Source of the DNA: Paraburkholderia hayleyella
GTDB taxonomy: Bacteria > Pseudomonadota > Gammaproteobacteria > Burkholderiales > Burkholderiaceae
NCBI RefSeq assembly: GCF_009455685.1
Contig: NZ_QPES01000001.1
Coordinates: forward strand, 2,480,001-2,544,000
Reading direction: 5' to 3'
DNA length: 64,000 nucleotides
The position numbers and the translations under genes were made by a program. The notes below the pieces were generated by a model. The model was not told where the DNA came from, ran no database searches, and was given only the letters and a program-made list of their open reading frames with translations. Below, piece by piece: positions 36,561 through 44,063 of the stretch (within the stretch, counting starts at the first letter, position 1; the number at the start of each line of letters is the position of its first letter).

Positions 36561-37051
36561 TGGATACTTTCGGCGAACGGGTACGGGCGAAAAGGATTGA
36601 GGCCGGGTTAACGCAGGCCGATCTAGCGCGCGATTCCGGCATTTCTCAGTCTACGATCGCTCAAATTGAATCAGGGCGAAATCAGGGTAGCAAGCATCTT
36701 CTGGCGCTTGCAGAAGCACTGCACGTGACAGCCCTATGGCTTCAAAATGGAGGGCGAACGGGTGGCGATTCAAAATCGAATAAACCGCTCCCACGCCGTA
36801 GTTCTATTGCTGAGCAAATTGCGGACCTTGCCGAGTCCCTAACGCCAACGCAGCAAAAAGAACTCTTGATCAGGCTGGAAGCGCAAGTCGCCGAAAACGA
36901 CCGGTTACTGGAAGAGCTATCCGCGCGAAAACCGCGAGCCTCCGGGCACACAGTAACCAGTACAGCGCCCGAATCCCTGTTTTTGAAAAATACCCCTTCT
37001 CTCATCACCCCCGTGCCTCACGGCAAGAAAAAGAAAAAGCAGATGGCGTAG
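36560..37051 (+). CDS. XRE-family phage-type repressor
   Basis: 163 residues. The N-terminal HTH (FGERVRAKRIEAGLTQADLA, DSGISQSTIAQIESGRNQGS) is followed by about 90 residues that are charged and end in a Lys-rich tail (GKKKKKQMA). No LexA-like peptidase domain (no Ala-Gly cleavage site or Ser/Lys dyad) is evident, so classic RecA-driven self-cleavage is unlikely and derepression may need another protein, as in satellites. It is divergent from the Cro-like gene. Confidence 0.82.
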   Translation: MDTFGERVRAKRIEAGLTQADLARDSGISQSTIAQIESGRNQGSKHLLALAEALHVTALWLQNGGRTGGDSKSNKPLPRRSSIAEQIADLAESLTPTQQKELLIRLEAQVAENDRLLEELSARKPRASGHTVTSTAPESLFLKNTPSLITPVPHGKKKKKQMA

Positions 37052-37090
37052 TTGTAGCGCCCGGTCACTGCCGCACAGATAGCCTGGAAA

Positions 37091-37483
37091 TCAACGATTT
37101 CTCATCTTGCTCGCTTGCAACAAAGCGGCGAACGCTTCATCAACGTAACTCCATGCGTCTCGTGTATTGCGCCCATCCGGCTGTAAACCCAATATTTCGG
37201 ATAAGCGAGCATCGCCAATAATGAGCAGACGCCGCAATTTCAATCCTTCTGGGGTTAGTCCAAAGTCTCGTCCCCCAGGGTACCGGATGACTAGATTCAA
37301 ACCCAGCGCGGCCTCTAAATCCACGATCCATTGGCCGACCGTCGGACGATGCACGCCCAAGCCACGCGCAGCTTCCGTATAACTGCGGTAGCCCGTCACC
37401 TGAAGAAATCGTCGAAACAAATCCCAGTTCAGATCACGGGAGGTTGCGACATTTCGCCTCACTATATTTTTGAGATTTGACAT
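37091..37483 (-). CDS. Stand-alone LysR-type DNA-binding domain protein
   Basis: 130 residues. The winged HTH resembles the first 65 residues of LysR regulators (DLFRRFLQVTGYRSYTEAAR, GLGVHRPTVGQWIVDLEAAL, then LTPEGLKLRRLL) but there is no ligand-binding domain; the protein ends about 50 residues later. It is probably an accessory regulator of the element or a trimmed LysR. The start has no clear Shine-Dalgarno. It is convergent with the repressor gene. Confidence 0.6.
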   Translation of the reverse strand: MSNLKNIVRRNVATSRDLNWDLFRRFLQVTGYRSYTEAARGLGVHRPTVGQWIVDLEAALGLNLVIRYPGGRDFGLTPEGLKLRRLLIIGDARLSEILGLQPDGRNTRDAWSYVDEAFAALLQASKMRNR

Positions 37484-37697
37484 ATTAGAAACAAAATTCC
37501 CAGTAAATTTTGTTTTGTCTGATTATTTCAAAATTATTTTTAGATATGTCTTGTTTCATCTCATACACCCGGCATTATCTCGAAAATGTTTCTGTATCAG
37601 ACATTAGGTTGCAAAATCCTTCATTTCTTTCGGCCCGTGATTTTGAGTAAATAACGACACCCATCCGGCGAGGAACCCAACCGCGGGGCACGGCAAG

Positions 37698-38093
37698 TTG
37701 TCATTCAAAAAATACTCAGAGAGGCTGAATGTGGACCAAGATTATCGAAATAACTGCACCGCAACAGAGGCAGGCACCCATGAATCAGATCGCATTGCAG
37801 AACTTTTTTATTTCGATGATCGCCGCCGTGGTGCACCGTTTAACAGCCGCTCGGCAACGAATACAAAACAGGCATGCGGCGATAAAGGATTGCACGAAAT
37901 GCTCACGGCCCTTAACTGTCTACGAGCTGACGTACTGTCGGGCGCAATCGACTTCATTCTCATTGTCTGTCACGGCCCTCGTGCAAATTACGCGGTGAGA
38001 GCTGTAGGAGGAGATCCCGAATGCCGGGGCGAACAGTTGCTTACCGCATCGAAGTCAGCAGAACGCGTCGCTGTCACCATGTTGAGGCTATAA
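37698..38093 (+). CDS. Hypothetical protein of the integrated element
   Basis: An open frame of 131 codons from a TTG; a later GTG (37731) or the ATG at 37899 are alternative starts. The C-terminal 65 residues (EMLTALNCLRADVLSGAIDF, ILIVCHGPRANYAVRAVGG) look like a small globular fold with alternating helix and strand, and this half is the more convincing. A second frame over the same bases (37729-37998) has an AGAGAGG site ahead of its ATG, so which one is read is uncertain. No family is recognised. Confidence 0.4.
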   Translation: MSFKKYSERLNVDQDYRNNCTATEAGTHESDRIAELFYFDDRRRGAPFNSRSATNTKQACGDKGLHEMLTALNCLRADVLSGAIDFILIVCHGPRANYAVRAVGGDPECRGEQLLTASKSAERVAVTMLRL

Positions 38094-38105
38094 CTCAAAA
38101 ATTTA

Positions 38106-38144
38106 ATTGCAAATGCACTTGACCACTGAAAGTACATTTGCAAT
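38106..38144. promoter_or_regulatory. Operator-like inverted repeat upstream of the ParB-like gene
   Basis: ATTGCAAATGCACTT (38106-38120) and, inverted, AAGTACATTTGCAAT (38130-38144) match at 14 of 15 positions with a 9-base gap. The left arm recurs in the repressor/Cro intergenic region, suggesting control of both promoters by one regulator. Confidence 0.55.
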
Positions 38145-38176
38145 ACTCGATCCATCAACTCACCGATGGAGAAAAA

Positions 38177-39124
38177 ATGCCGCGACACCCTGCTACGCCC
38201 GCCAAAAGAATTTTTGAGGCTGATATACATGGTCCAGGCCACCGTGAGTGGCTTCGGTCACTGCGGCATAAAACCCGTGATGCCAGTGAATCAATGATCA
38301 ATGGCAATACAAAAGCGGCTATTAAATCCGCTGGCGGCAGCTCCTCGGATTTATGGGCTGTCCCACCTGATCAGATTCATTACGATCCATCCGACAACGT
38401 TCGCCCGCTTGATCCTGGCCGTGTACGTCACATAGCCGAGCTGATAAAAGCTAACGGCTATGATCGGAAAAAGCCCTTGGGCTGCTTTATCCGAAAAGTG
38501 AATAGCAAAGATTTAATTTTCGTCTACGAAGGACAACACCGGTATCATGCGGCGCTTCTTGCCATTAAAGAAGGGTTTCAAATTGAGCGGCTGCCTATTG
38601 TCATTGACGATGCTAAATCGGTGAATCGAATCAATCTGATTTTTTCCGGCATCGTGAACAATGAGGGTGAAAAACTAACGCCACTCGAACTTGCAGCCAA
38701 GGTTGTCGAACTCCAGGCGTTAAATGTTGATAACGAGACAATCCGTACTCGCCTCAATATTACTGACCAGACAATCCGCGATGTCCTACTGCTAGCCAAT
38801 GCGCCTGCTGGGCTCCATGAACTAGTCCGGTCAAAACATATTTCATCAACACTCGCTATTAATGAAATTCGCGCGAACGGCGCCGACGAGGCATTTCGCC
38901 GTTTGCAAAATGCGGTTGATCAAGCCGCCGAAGCCGGGCAAAGCAGAATCACAAAAAAAGCAATCACAAAACCACTGGCTGGAAAGATCACCGTCGCTGC
39001 TGCAAAGCAACTTTTGCAAGCATTACAGCTGGTGCTGAGTGATCCCGCCGTCAACAGGTTGTCACCTCAAACGCTCAGGGAAGTGGAATCCGCTATTGCA
39101 TCGCATGCGCGAGGAGCGCGATAG
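38177..39124 (+). CDS. ParB/Srx-like domain protein
   Basis: 315 residues from the ATG at 38177 (GGAG 5 bases upstream). Residues 60-150 form a ParB-like N-terminal domain: VPPDQIHYDPSDNVRPLDPG, HIAELIKANG, and the nucleotide-binding VYEGQHRYHAAL (GxRRxxA-like). A helix-turn-helix follows (NETIRTRLNITDQTIRDVLL). The C-terminus is helical and basic. In phages such proteins may act in partition, CTP-dependent DNA clamping, or as nucleases or regulators; none can be chosen from sequence. It is preceded by the operator-like repeat at 38106-38144. Confidence 0.75.
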   Translation: MPRHPATPAKRIFEADIHGPGHREWLRSLRHKTRDASESMINGNTKAAIKSAGGSSSDLWAVPPDQIHYDPSDNVRPLDPGRVRHIAELIKANGYDRKKPLGCFIRKVNSKDLIFVYEGQHRYHAALLAIKEGFQIERLPIVIDDAKSVNRINLIFSGIVNNEGEKLTPLELAAKVVELQALNVDNETIRTRLNITDQTIRDVLLLANAPAGLHELVRSKHISSTLAINEIRANGADEAFRRLQNAVDQAAEAGQSRITKKAITKPLAGKITVAAAKQLLQALQLVLSDPAVNRLSPQTLREVESAIASHARGAR

Positions 39125-39331
39125 CGGTAGCGATAGCCGACATCAAGCGGCTCAAAATGCGCACATATGGGCTAATGCCGCGAACATGGATTGAAGTATC
39201 AAAAATTGGCAGTTTACTTAATCCATAAAATAACGAATTTTGGCCGAGTTATATAGAAAAATTTATTGCCCTGATCTGGAAATAATTCGAACCGGTATCG
39301 AAACAAGCCCAAGAGGCACAGGAATTTAATC

Positions 39332-39601
39332 ATGAGTGAAATTGAAACCCTGGCCGGAAAAGTTGTAGAGCTGTTAGATAAAAAACGCGCAGCTATTCCA
39401 CTCGATGTCGATTTATGGGACATCCGGTTAATCTCTGGATATTTAAAGCGGAGTGAAAATTATGTGAGAAACGTGATTGTGAACGTTGATCTATTCCCCA
39501 GGCCGATCCGCTTGCCGAATCAAAAAGGTGGCATCGGTAGCCGTCTTTGGCGCGCCAGAGACGTAATACTATGGGCGGAATCTCATGTAGTCACAAAATG
39601 A
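39332..39601 (+). CDS. AlpA-like small DNA-binding protein, probable excisionase
   Basis: 89 residues. A MerR/AlpA-type winged HTH is suggested by LWDIRLISGYLKRSENYVRN then VDLFPRPIRLP and LWRARDVILWAESH, the W-x-x-x-V/I-x-x-W ending typical of prophage regulators and excisionases. Its 3' end overlaps the integrase gene by 19 bases on the opposite strand. It is probably the recombination directionality factor for excision. Confidence 0.68.
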   Translation: MSEIETLAGKVVELLDKKRAAIPLDVDLWDIRLISGYLKRSENYVRNVIVNVDLFPRPIRLPNQKGGIGSRLWRARDVILWAESHVVTK

Positions 39602-40623
39602 TGGAGTTTATCGGCAAGATCAGCGGCATGCGGCGCGTAATACACTGACTGAAGAATGCTCAGATCGCGGTGCCCGCTGATTTTTGCCAGCTCCATCACA
39701 TTGAATATTTTTGATAATCGCGTGAGCGCCTCTCGGCGGGCATCGTGAAAATGCAAATCTTCCAGCATTGCAGCTTTCGTTGCCTTGCGGAACAAAGCGC
39801 TTCGAATCTCACTTTTTACGCCGAAAATAAAACCGTCGAATTCATTGTGTAACGGGCGCATTTGCTCGATAACCCGCAACGCTTTGGGCGAAAGAGGCAC
39901 ATCACGCGCGATTTCTGTTTTCGTGCGCGGCAAATGCGCATAGCGGCCCGCATCGTCCAGACGATCCCAGCGAAGCCCTTCAATCTCACCCGCCCTCATC
40001 GCTGTCTCAAGCGCTAAAACGAACATCGCGCCGATTCGCGCGGATTTTGTTTTCGGCGTTGCGTCATGCCGATAGCCGAGCTGGAGCAAAACCCGATCGC
40101 GCTCGTCATCCGATATCCGCCGCTTCCGCGGCTGCGGTTCTGTGGGGCGGCGCATACCTGTAAAGGGACTTTCTTTCGTCCACTTCCACTCATCACGCGC
40201 GGTTGTGAACACATGCGAGTACAGGTTGATTTCTCGCAACACCGTAGCGGAACCAACGGGCGGCCGCTTCGCACCGGCGTCACCGGCAAGCCGCGCGTCT
40301 CGCCATCGGCCCATATGTTCCGCCGTGACATCAGCAAGCGGCATGTCGGCCAACTCCGGGAAATCGCGGATAAACGCCCCAAACCGGATGGCTTCCCAGC
40401 GCGCGCTTCTTTTTGTGGGCGACACGCGTTTTTCATATTCGCGCATGGCATCCGCTACCGTATGAACGGTTCCCGGAGTGATCGCACCGATATGGATCTC
40501 GTGCTCCTTGCCTGTCGCCCAGGCAACGGCATCGGCCTTGCTTTTGAAGGTCTCGGACAGGTACACACCTTTACGCCTGACCTGTGCACGCCAGACGCCG
40601 CCCCGCTTTGCATATGTTGCCAT
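39583..40623 (-). CDS. int: Tyrosine-type site-specific integrase
   Basis: 346 residues from the ATG at 40623. It inserts and excises the element at the tRNA-Leu 3' end. An N-terminal arm/core-binding region (MATYAKRGGVWRAQVRRKGV) precedes the catalytic domain. Catalytic residues are R210 (AMRAGEIEGLRW), H293 and R296 (FHDARRE), H318 (SGHRD) and Tyr328/329 (VYY). The frame opens at 40818, but that extension translates the tRNA itself (PVQVRSPVPG) and is not real. It sits next to attR, as expected. Confidence 0.95.
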   Translation of the reverse strand: MATYAKRGGVWRAQVRRKGVYLSETFKSKADAVAWATGKEHEIHIGAITPGTVHTVADAMREYEKRVSPTKRSARWEAIRFGAFIRDFPELADMPLADVTAEHMGRWRDARLAGDAGAKRPPVGSATVLREINLYSHVFTTARDEWKWTKESPFTGMRRPTEPQPRKRRISDDERDRVLLQLGYRHDATPKTKSARIGAMFVLALETAMRAGEIEGLRWDRLDDAGRYAHLPRTKTEIARDVPLSPKALRVIEQMRPLHNEFDGFIFGVKSEIRSALFRKATKAAMLEDLHFHDARREALTRLSKIFNVMELAKISGHRDLSILQSVYYAPHAADLADKLHHFVTT

Positions 40624-40629
40624 CCAACA

Positions 40630-40674
40630 CCCTGGTGCAAATCCCGGTGCAAACCTGGTGCACTCAGGTGCCAA
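40630..40674. repeat. Short direct repeats between int and attR
   Basis: About four imperfect 11-12-bp units built on CTGGTGCAAA (CCTGGTGCAAAT, CCCGGTGCAAAC, CTGGTGCACT, CAGGTGCCAA). They lie just upstream of int and 117 bases inside attR. They could be arm-type integrase-binding sites or simple slippage. Confidence 0.45.
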
Positions 40675-40790
40675 TCTTCGAATAAATTGATGGAGATATT
40701 GATGGAAAGCGGTGGCGCTGTAAAGCCAGTAAATCTTTGATATTCCATGCACTTTTGTTAAAAAAGTGAAGGAAAAGGTGGGGGGCCCTG

Positions 40791-40808
40791 GTACCGGGGA
40801 CCGGACTT
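40791..40808. repeat. attR, right copy of the 18-bp attachment core
   Basis: GTACCGGGGACCGGACTT, identical to 29506-29523, lying within the T-arm and acceptor 3' strand of tRNA-Leu. Confidence 0.88.
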
Positions 40809-40838
40809 GAACCGGCAAGCCGTTAGGCGGCGGATTTT

Positions 40839-41143
40839 CGTCACACTACGTCTTTCGACGCCATTCGAGCCTGAAGACATGAACGTTCGTGCGCTGGACT
40901 ATGCCTTCGCCATCCCGACGCGCTGCATGCAACATGTTGCCAGCGTGCCGTCTTAGGCGCCCCCCGTCTAGTCTCTACACCTTCCACACCTGGCGCCTGA
41001 ACCGTTAAACGTAACGATCTGATTCAGGAAGCGTTGGCGGGCTTGGCTCGGTATTGCCTCGATGGCTGAACTGCGCATCAGGGGGTTCGCCGAATTTGAG
41101 GGGTTCTACACCAGCCGTTTCCGGCTGGGCACTCAATTTTTTT
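40839..41143 (-). ncRNA. Group I intron (IC3-like) in the anticodon of tRNA-Leu
   Basis: 305 nt and no open frame inside. On the minus strand the 5' exon end ACTT pairs with the intron guide GAGT, with the expected U-G pair at the splice site. P2 is CCAGCCG-GAAA-CGGCTGG. Core blocks match the Azoarcus tRNA-Ile intron: CAAATTCGGCGAA, then CCGAGCCAAGC, then GAAGGTGTAGAGACTAGACGG, and GAAGGCATAGTCCAG; the last two supply P7 and its guanosine site. A P9-type hairpin GCGTC-GAAA-GACGT precedes the final G. It should self-splice using a guanosine cofactor. The length exceeds the 205 nt of Azoarcus through longer P6/P8-type arms. Confidence 0.9.
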
Positions 41144-41190
41144 AAGTCCGCTATGTTTACCAATTTCATCACCCCGGCAGGGCGGACGAG

Positions 41191-41219
41191 ATTCTACCAC
41201 CGCGTTGCGGCCATACCAA
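41191..41219 (-). promoter_or_regulatory. Sigma-70 promoter of tRNA-Leu
   Basis: On the minus strand TTGGTA, a 17-base spacer, then TAGAAT, ending 12 bases before the first tRNA base. Confidence 0.7.
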
Positions 41220-41263
41220 CCGCTTATCCAGCACAAAAACGACACAAGCATGGCTCATCTCAA

Positions 41264-41827
41264 TCATGGCTGGTCAAAAGTGTGGCGGACCCGTTGCGAT
41301 GCGCTGAAATACGGCACCCCAAGTGCCGCCAGCACTGCCGAGCGAAGCAATCCACCCAGCGGCAACGCGATGGGCACAGCAATCGCATCACTCAGATACG
41401 TGCCCGCCAGATACAGCAGAAACTGCAGCGCCACAACGCTCACCAGCCAGATCTGAACATGCCGCACAAAACGCCGCGAGCGCCGGTACACCAGCAGTAA
41501 AAGCCATCCCAGCCCCATCGCAACGACAAGATCAAGTGCGACACCCAAGCCCGTTAGCAGCAGCACGACGCGGTACCAATCCGCGGTTTCAGGCCGAAAG
41601 AACACCGCATACAGCTCCCACGTCAACATCAACTTGATGGGGTCGCGCAATTGCGCGACGGTCACGGCCAGCAGCAACACCAGACCCAGCACGGCAAGCA
41701 ATAGCCAGCCCCGCAAGCCTTTGGGCGTGGGCTCCATGTCCGGGGCGGCCGACCTTGCCGTATTCGCCTGAACCGGCTCGTCTTGCAGTTGCGACGACGG
41801 CTTCGATATCACGTCCACTTCGTTCAA
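41264..41827 (-). CDS. DUF2569-family membrane protein
   Basis: 187 residues. A polar, Ser/Gln-rich 35-residue lead is followed by GLRGWLLLAVLGLVL and three more membrane helices. The GLRGWLLL start and the four-helix layout match DUF2569 (YdgK-like) proteins, which are inner-membrane proteins of unknown function. Frames upstream are closed, and the next gene is divergent. It is the first chromosomal gene beyond the tRNA. Confidence 0.75.
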   Translation of the reverse strand: MNEVDVISKPSSQLQDEPVQANTARSAAPDMEPTPKGLRGWLLLAVLGLVLLLAVTVAQLRDPIKLMLTWELYAVFFRPETADWYRVVLLLTGLGVALDLVVAMGLGWLLLLVYRRSRRFVRHVQIWLVSVVALQFLLYLAGTYLSDAIAVPIALPLGGLLRSAVLAALGVPYFSASQRVRHTFDQP

Positions 41828-42010
41828 CCTCTCGATGTCTAACGCAGTAGTTCATCCCCTGGCATGGCTTCGTTACCCGTATCGCTATCGTTATCGCCAG
41901 AAGCAGTTTCACCCAGCCGCTACGTCATTAGAATTTTTCTTCGGCAAAGCCGCCAGGATACGCAGTGTATCGTTCGTGCGCATTCAATCTTTACCAATCA
42001 GGCACCCCAC

Positions 42011-44041
42011 ATGTCTTACCCTCATCTGCTATCGAAGCTTGATCTCGGCTTCACGACGCTGCGCAATCGTGTCGTGATGGGCTCGATGCACACGGGTATG
42101 GAAGACCGCTTCTGGAATTATCCCAAGCTCGCGGCGTATTTCCGCGAACGTGCCAAAGGGGGCGTTGGGTTGATTATCACGGGAGGCTTTTCGCCGAATC
42201 GCGCGGGCTGGCTGCTGCCGTTCGGCGGAACCCTGAACTCCGTGTTCGATCTGCGCCATCATCGCCTGCTCACACGCGCGGTGCATGACGAAGGCGGCAA
42301 GATCGCCCTGCAGATCCTGCATGCCGGACGCTATGGCTATCAGCCGTTCGTCGTGTCGGCCTCGGCGCTCAAATCCCCGATTTCGAAGTTCAAGCCGCGG
42401 GCGCTGAGCCTGGGCGGCATCGCCAGCACGGTGCGCGCCTACGTGCGCTGTGCCCGGCTCGCGCAACGCGCGGGCTATGACGGCGTCGAAATCATGGGCA
42501 GTGAGGGCTATCTGCTGAGCCAGTTCCTGTGCCTGCGGACCAACCAGCGCACCGACCACTATGGCGGCAGCATCGATAACCGCGCGCGGCTCGCCTGTGA
42601 CATCGTCGAGCAGGTCCGTGCGGCTTGCGGCGAGCACTTTATCGTGATCTTCCGTTTGTCGCTGATCGATCTGGTCGAGGACGGCAATACGTGGGAAGAA
42701 ACCCTGCACGTCGCGCAGAAGCTCGAAGCGGCAGGCGTCACGCTGTTCAATACCGGCATTGGCTGGCATGAGGCGCGGGTTCCGACCATCGTGACTTCCG
42801 TGCCGCGTGCGGTTTTCGCCCCGCTTGCGATGCGGCTCAAGCAGGCGGTGCGTGTGCCGGTCATCGTTTCGAACCGGATCAACACGCCAGAGGTTGCCGA
42901 AACCTTGCTAGCGCAAGGCATGGGCGATCTGGTTTCGCTCGCGCGGCCGTTGCTCGCCGATCCTGAGTTTGTCGCCAAGGCAGCGACCGGCCGCGCCCAT
43001 GAAATCAATACCTGCATCGCCTGTAATCAGGCCTGCCTCGATCACACGTTTCAGAACCGGCGCGCCACATGCCTCGTCAACCCGCGTGCCGGCCGCGAAA
43101 CCGAATTGCGCTATCAACCCCTGAGCGCCCAGCAACGCTTGCGCCGCATTGCGGTCGTCGGCGCGGGGCCGGCGGGCTTGTCCGCTGCAACCGTGGCGGC
43201 GGCGCGCGGCCATCAGGTGACGCTGTTCGAGGCACAAGCTGTGCTGGGGGGCCAGTTCAATCTGGCCATGCGTGTGCCAGGCAAGGAAGAATTCAGCGAA
43301 ACCCTGCGCTACTTCGCCAGCCAGCTGCAACGTCACCGTGTCGACGTCCGGCTGAATACTCATGTCGATGCGGCACAGCTGGCAGCGGCCGATTTTGACG
43401 ATGTCATCGTCGCCACCGGCATCGTGCCACGTCGCCTGTCGCTGCCGGGCGCCGAGGGGACGAACGTCCTGTCCTATCTCGAGGTGCTGCGCGGCGCACC
43501 CGTAGGGCAGCGTGTCGCCGTGATCGGAGCGGGCGGAATTGGTTTCGATGTCAGCGAATTCCTGCTGCATCCGGCTGGCGCTCCGCAACCCCAGCCGGGA
43601 GAAGACTGGCTCGACGAATGGGGAGTCGATCTTGCAGTGCGTGAGCGCGGCGGCCTCAAGCCGCCTCGCGTCGCGCCACCACCGCGCGAGATCTGGCTCT
43701 TGCAGCGCAAGCTGGGCAAACTCGGAGCGGGGCTGGGCAAGACCTCGGGTTGGGTCCATCGCGCCACGCTGGCGCGCGGCGCGGTGAAGATGCTGGATGG
43801 CGTGTCGTATCGGGAGATCGCGCCGCGCGGCTTGAAAATCGCGCGCGCGGGCAGCGAGCAATGGCTGGACGTCGACACCATCGTGGTCTGCGCGGGACAA
43901 GAAGCGCGCCGCGAACTCTATCCGGCCACCCCGGCGGCCACCGGGCCACGCTATCACCTGATCGGAGGCGCGGCCATGGCGACAGAACTCGATGCAAAAC
44001 GGGCGATCCGCGAAGGTGCGGAACTCGCAGCCCGGCTCTAG
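42011..44041 (+). CDS. fadH: NADPH-dependent 2,4-dienoyl-CoA reductase
   Basis: 676 residues, the size of E. coli FadH. It reduces 2,4-dienoyl-CoA during beta-oxidation of unsaturated fatty acids. The N-terminal half is an FMN-binding old-yellow-enzyme TIM barrel (RNRVVMGSMHTGMED, LQILHAGRYGY, GSEGYLLSQFL). A Cys cluster CIACNQACLDHTF...C binds [4Fe-4S] near residue 340. The C-terminal half has two dinucleotide folds: VVGAGPAGLSAA (FAD) and VIGAGGIGFDV (NADPH). The frame is open from 41864, but MSYPHLLSKLDLG is the family start. Confidence 0.95.
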   Translation: MSYPHLLSKLDLGFTTLRNRVVMGSMHTGMEDRFWNYPKLAAYFRERAKGGVGLIITGGFSPNRAGWLLPFGGTLNSVFDLRHHRLLTRAVHDEGGKIALQILHAGRYGYQPFVVSASALKSPISKFKPRALSLGGIASTVRAYVRCARLAQRAGYDGVEIMGSEGYLLSQFLCLRTNQRTDHYGGSIDNRARLACDIVEQVRAACGEHFIVIFRLSLIDLVEDGNTWEETLHVAQKLEAAGVTLFNTGIGWHEARVPTIVTSVPRAVFAPLAMRLKQAVRVPVIVSNRINTPEVAETLLAQGMGDLVSLARPLLADPEFVAKAATGRAHEINTCIACNQACLDHTFQNRRATCLVNPRAGRETELRYQPLSAQQRLRRIAVVGAGPAGLSAATVAAARGHQVTLFEAQAVLGGQFNLAMRVPGKEEFSETLRYFASQLQRHRVDVRLNTHVDAAQLAAADFDDVIVATGIVPRRLSLPGAEGTNVLSYLEVLRGAPVGQRVAVIGAGGIGFDVSEFLLHPAGAPQPQPGEDWLDEWGVDLAVRERGGLKPPRVAPPPREIWLLQRKLGKLGAGLGKTSGWVHRATLARGAVKMLDGVSYREIAPRGLKIARAGSEQWLDVDTIVVCAGQEARRELYPATPAATGPRYHLIGGAAMATELDAKRAIREGAELAARL

Positions 44042-44063
44042 CCGGTTGTGGCATCAGACAAAA

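Larger units (their letters stand above)
29506..40808. mobile_element. Integrated 11.3-kb phage satellite-like element in tRNA-Leu
   Basis: Both ends carry the identical 18-bp sequence GTACCGGGGACCGGACTT (29506-29523 and 40791-40808), which is the 3' part of the tRNA-Leu gene. Inside, from right to left, are integrase, excisionase-like, ParB-like, an unknown protein, a LysR-type HTH, divergent repressor/Cro-like regulators, primase-helicase, an iteron/inverted-repeat locus, Q-like zinc-finger protein, three terminators, endolysin, holin and an ice-nucleation-like repeat protein. No terminase, portal, capsid or tail gene is present. The order int-regulators-primase-origin resembles phage-inducible islands; the lysis block is phage-like. 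It is either a satellite or a deleted prophage. Confidence 0.85.
40789..41178 (-). tRNA. tRNA-Leu(UAA), interrupted by a group I intron
   Basis: The 5' exon is 41178-41144 (35 nt) and the 3' exon 40838-40789 (50 nt), giving an 85-nt tRNA with encoded CCA. Acceptor GCCGGGG pairs with CCCCGGT (first pair G-U); the D arm is ATG/CAT; the anticodon stem is GCGGA/TCCGC around CTTAAAA, with anticodon TAA; the variable arm is GCC-TAAC-GGC; the T arm is GCCGG-TTCAAGT-CCGGT. The intron sits after the first anticodon base, U34. The 3' exon doubles as the attachment site of the 11.3-kb element, whose insertion keeps the tRNA sequence whole. A good promoter lies upstream. Confidence 0.92.

Noticed and set aside
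37729..37998. Alternative 89-codon frame over the unknown element gene
   Set aside because: It has an acceptable Shine-Dalgarno, but its translation is low-complexity and less protein-like than the 131-codon frame; kept only as an alternative in that entry.
40624..40818. N-terminal extension of the integrase (MPVQVRSPVPGPP...)
   Set aside because: These codons translate the 3' half of tRNA-Leu and the repeats beside it, a common false extension; the ATG at 40623 starts the real protein.
40815..41150. A degenerate tRNA or integration scar
   Set aside because: First suspected because the tRNA 3' half lacks an adjacent 5' half; joining to 41144-41178 across the group I intron gives a complete tRNA, so it is not debris.
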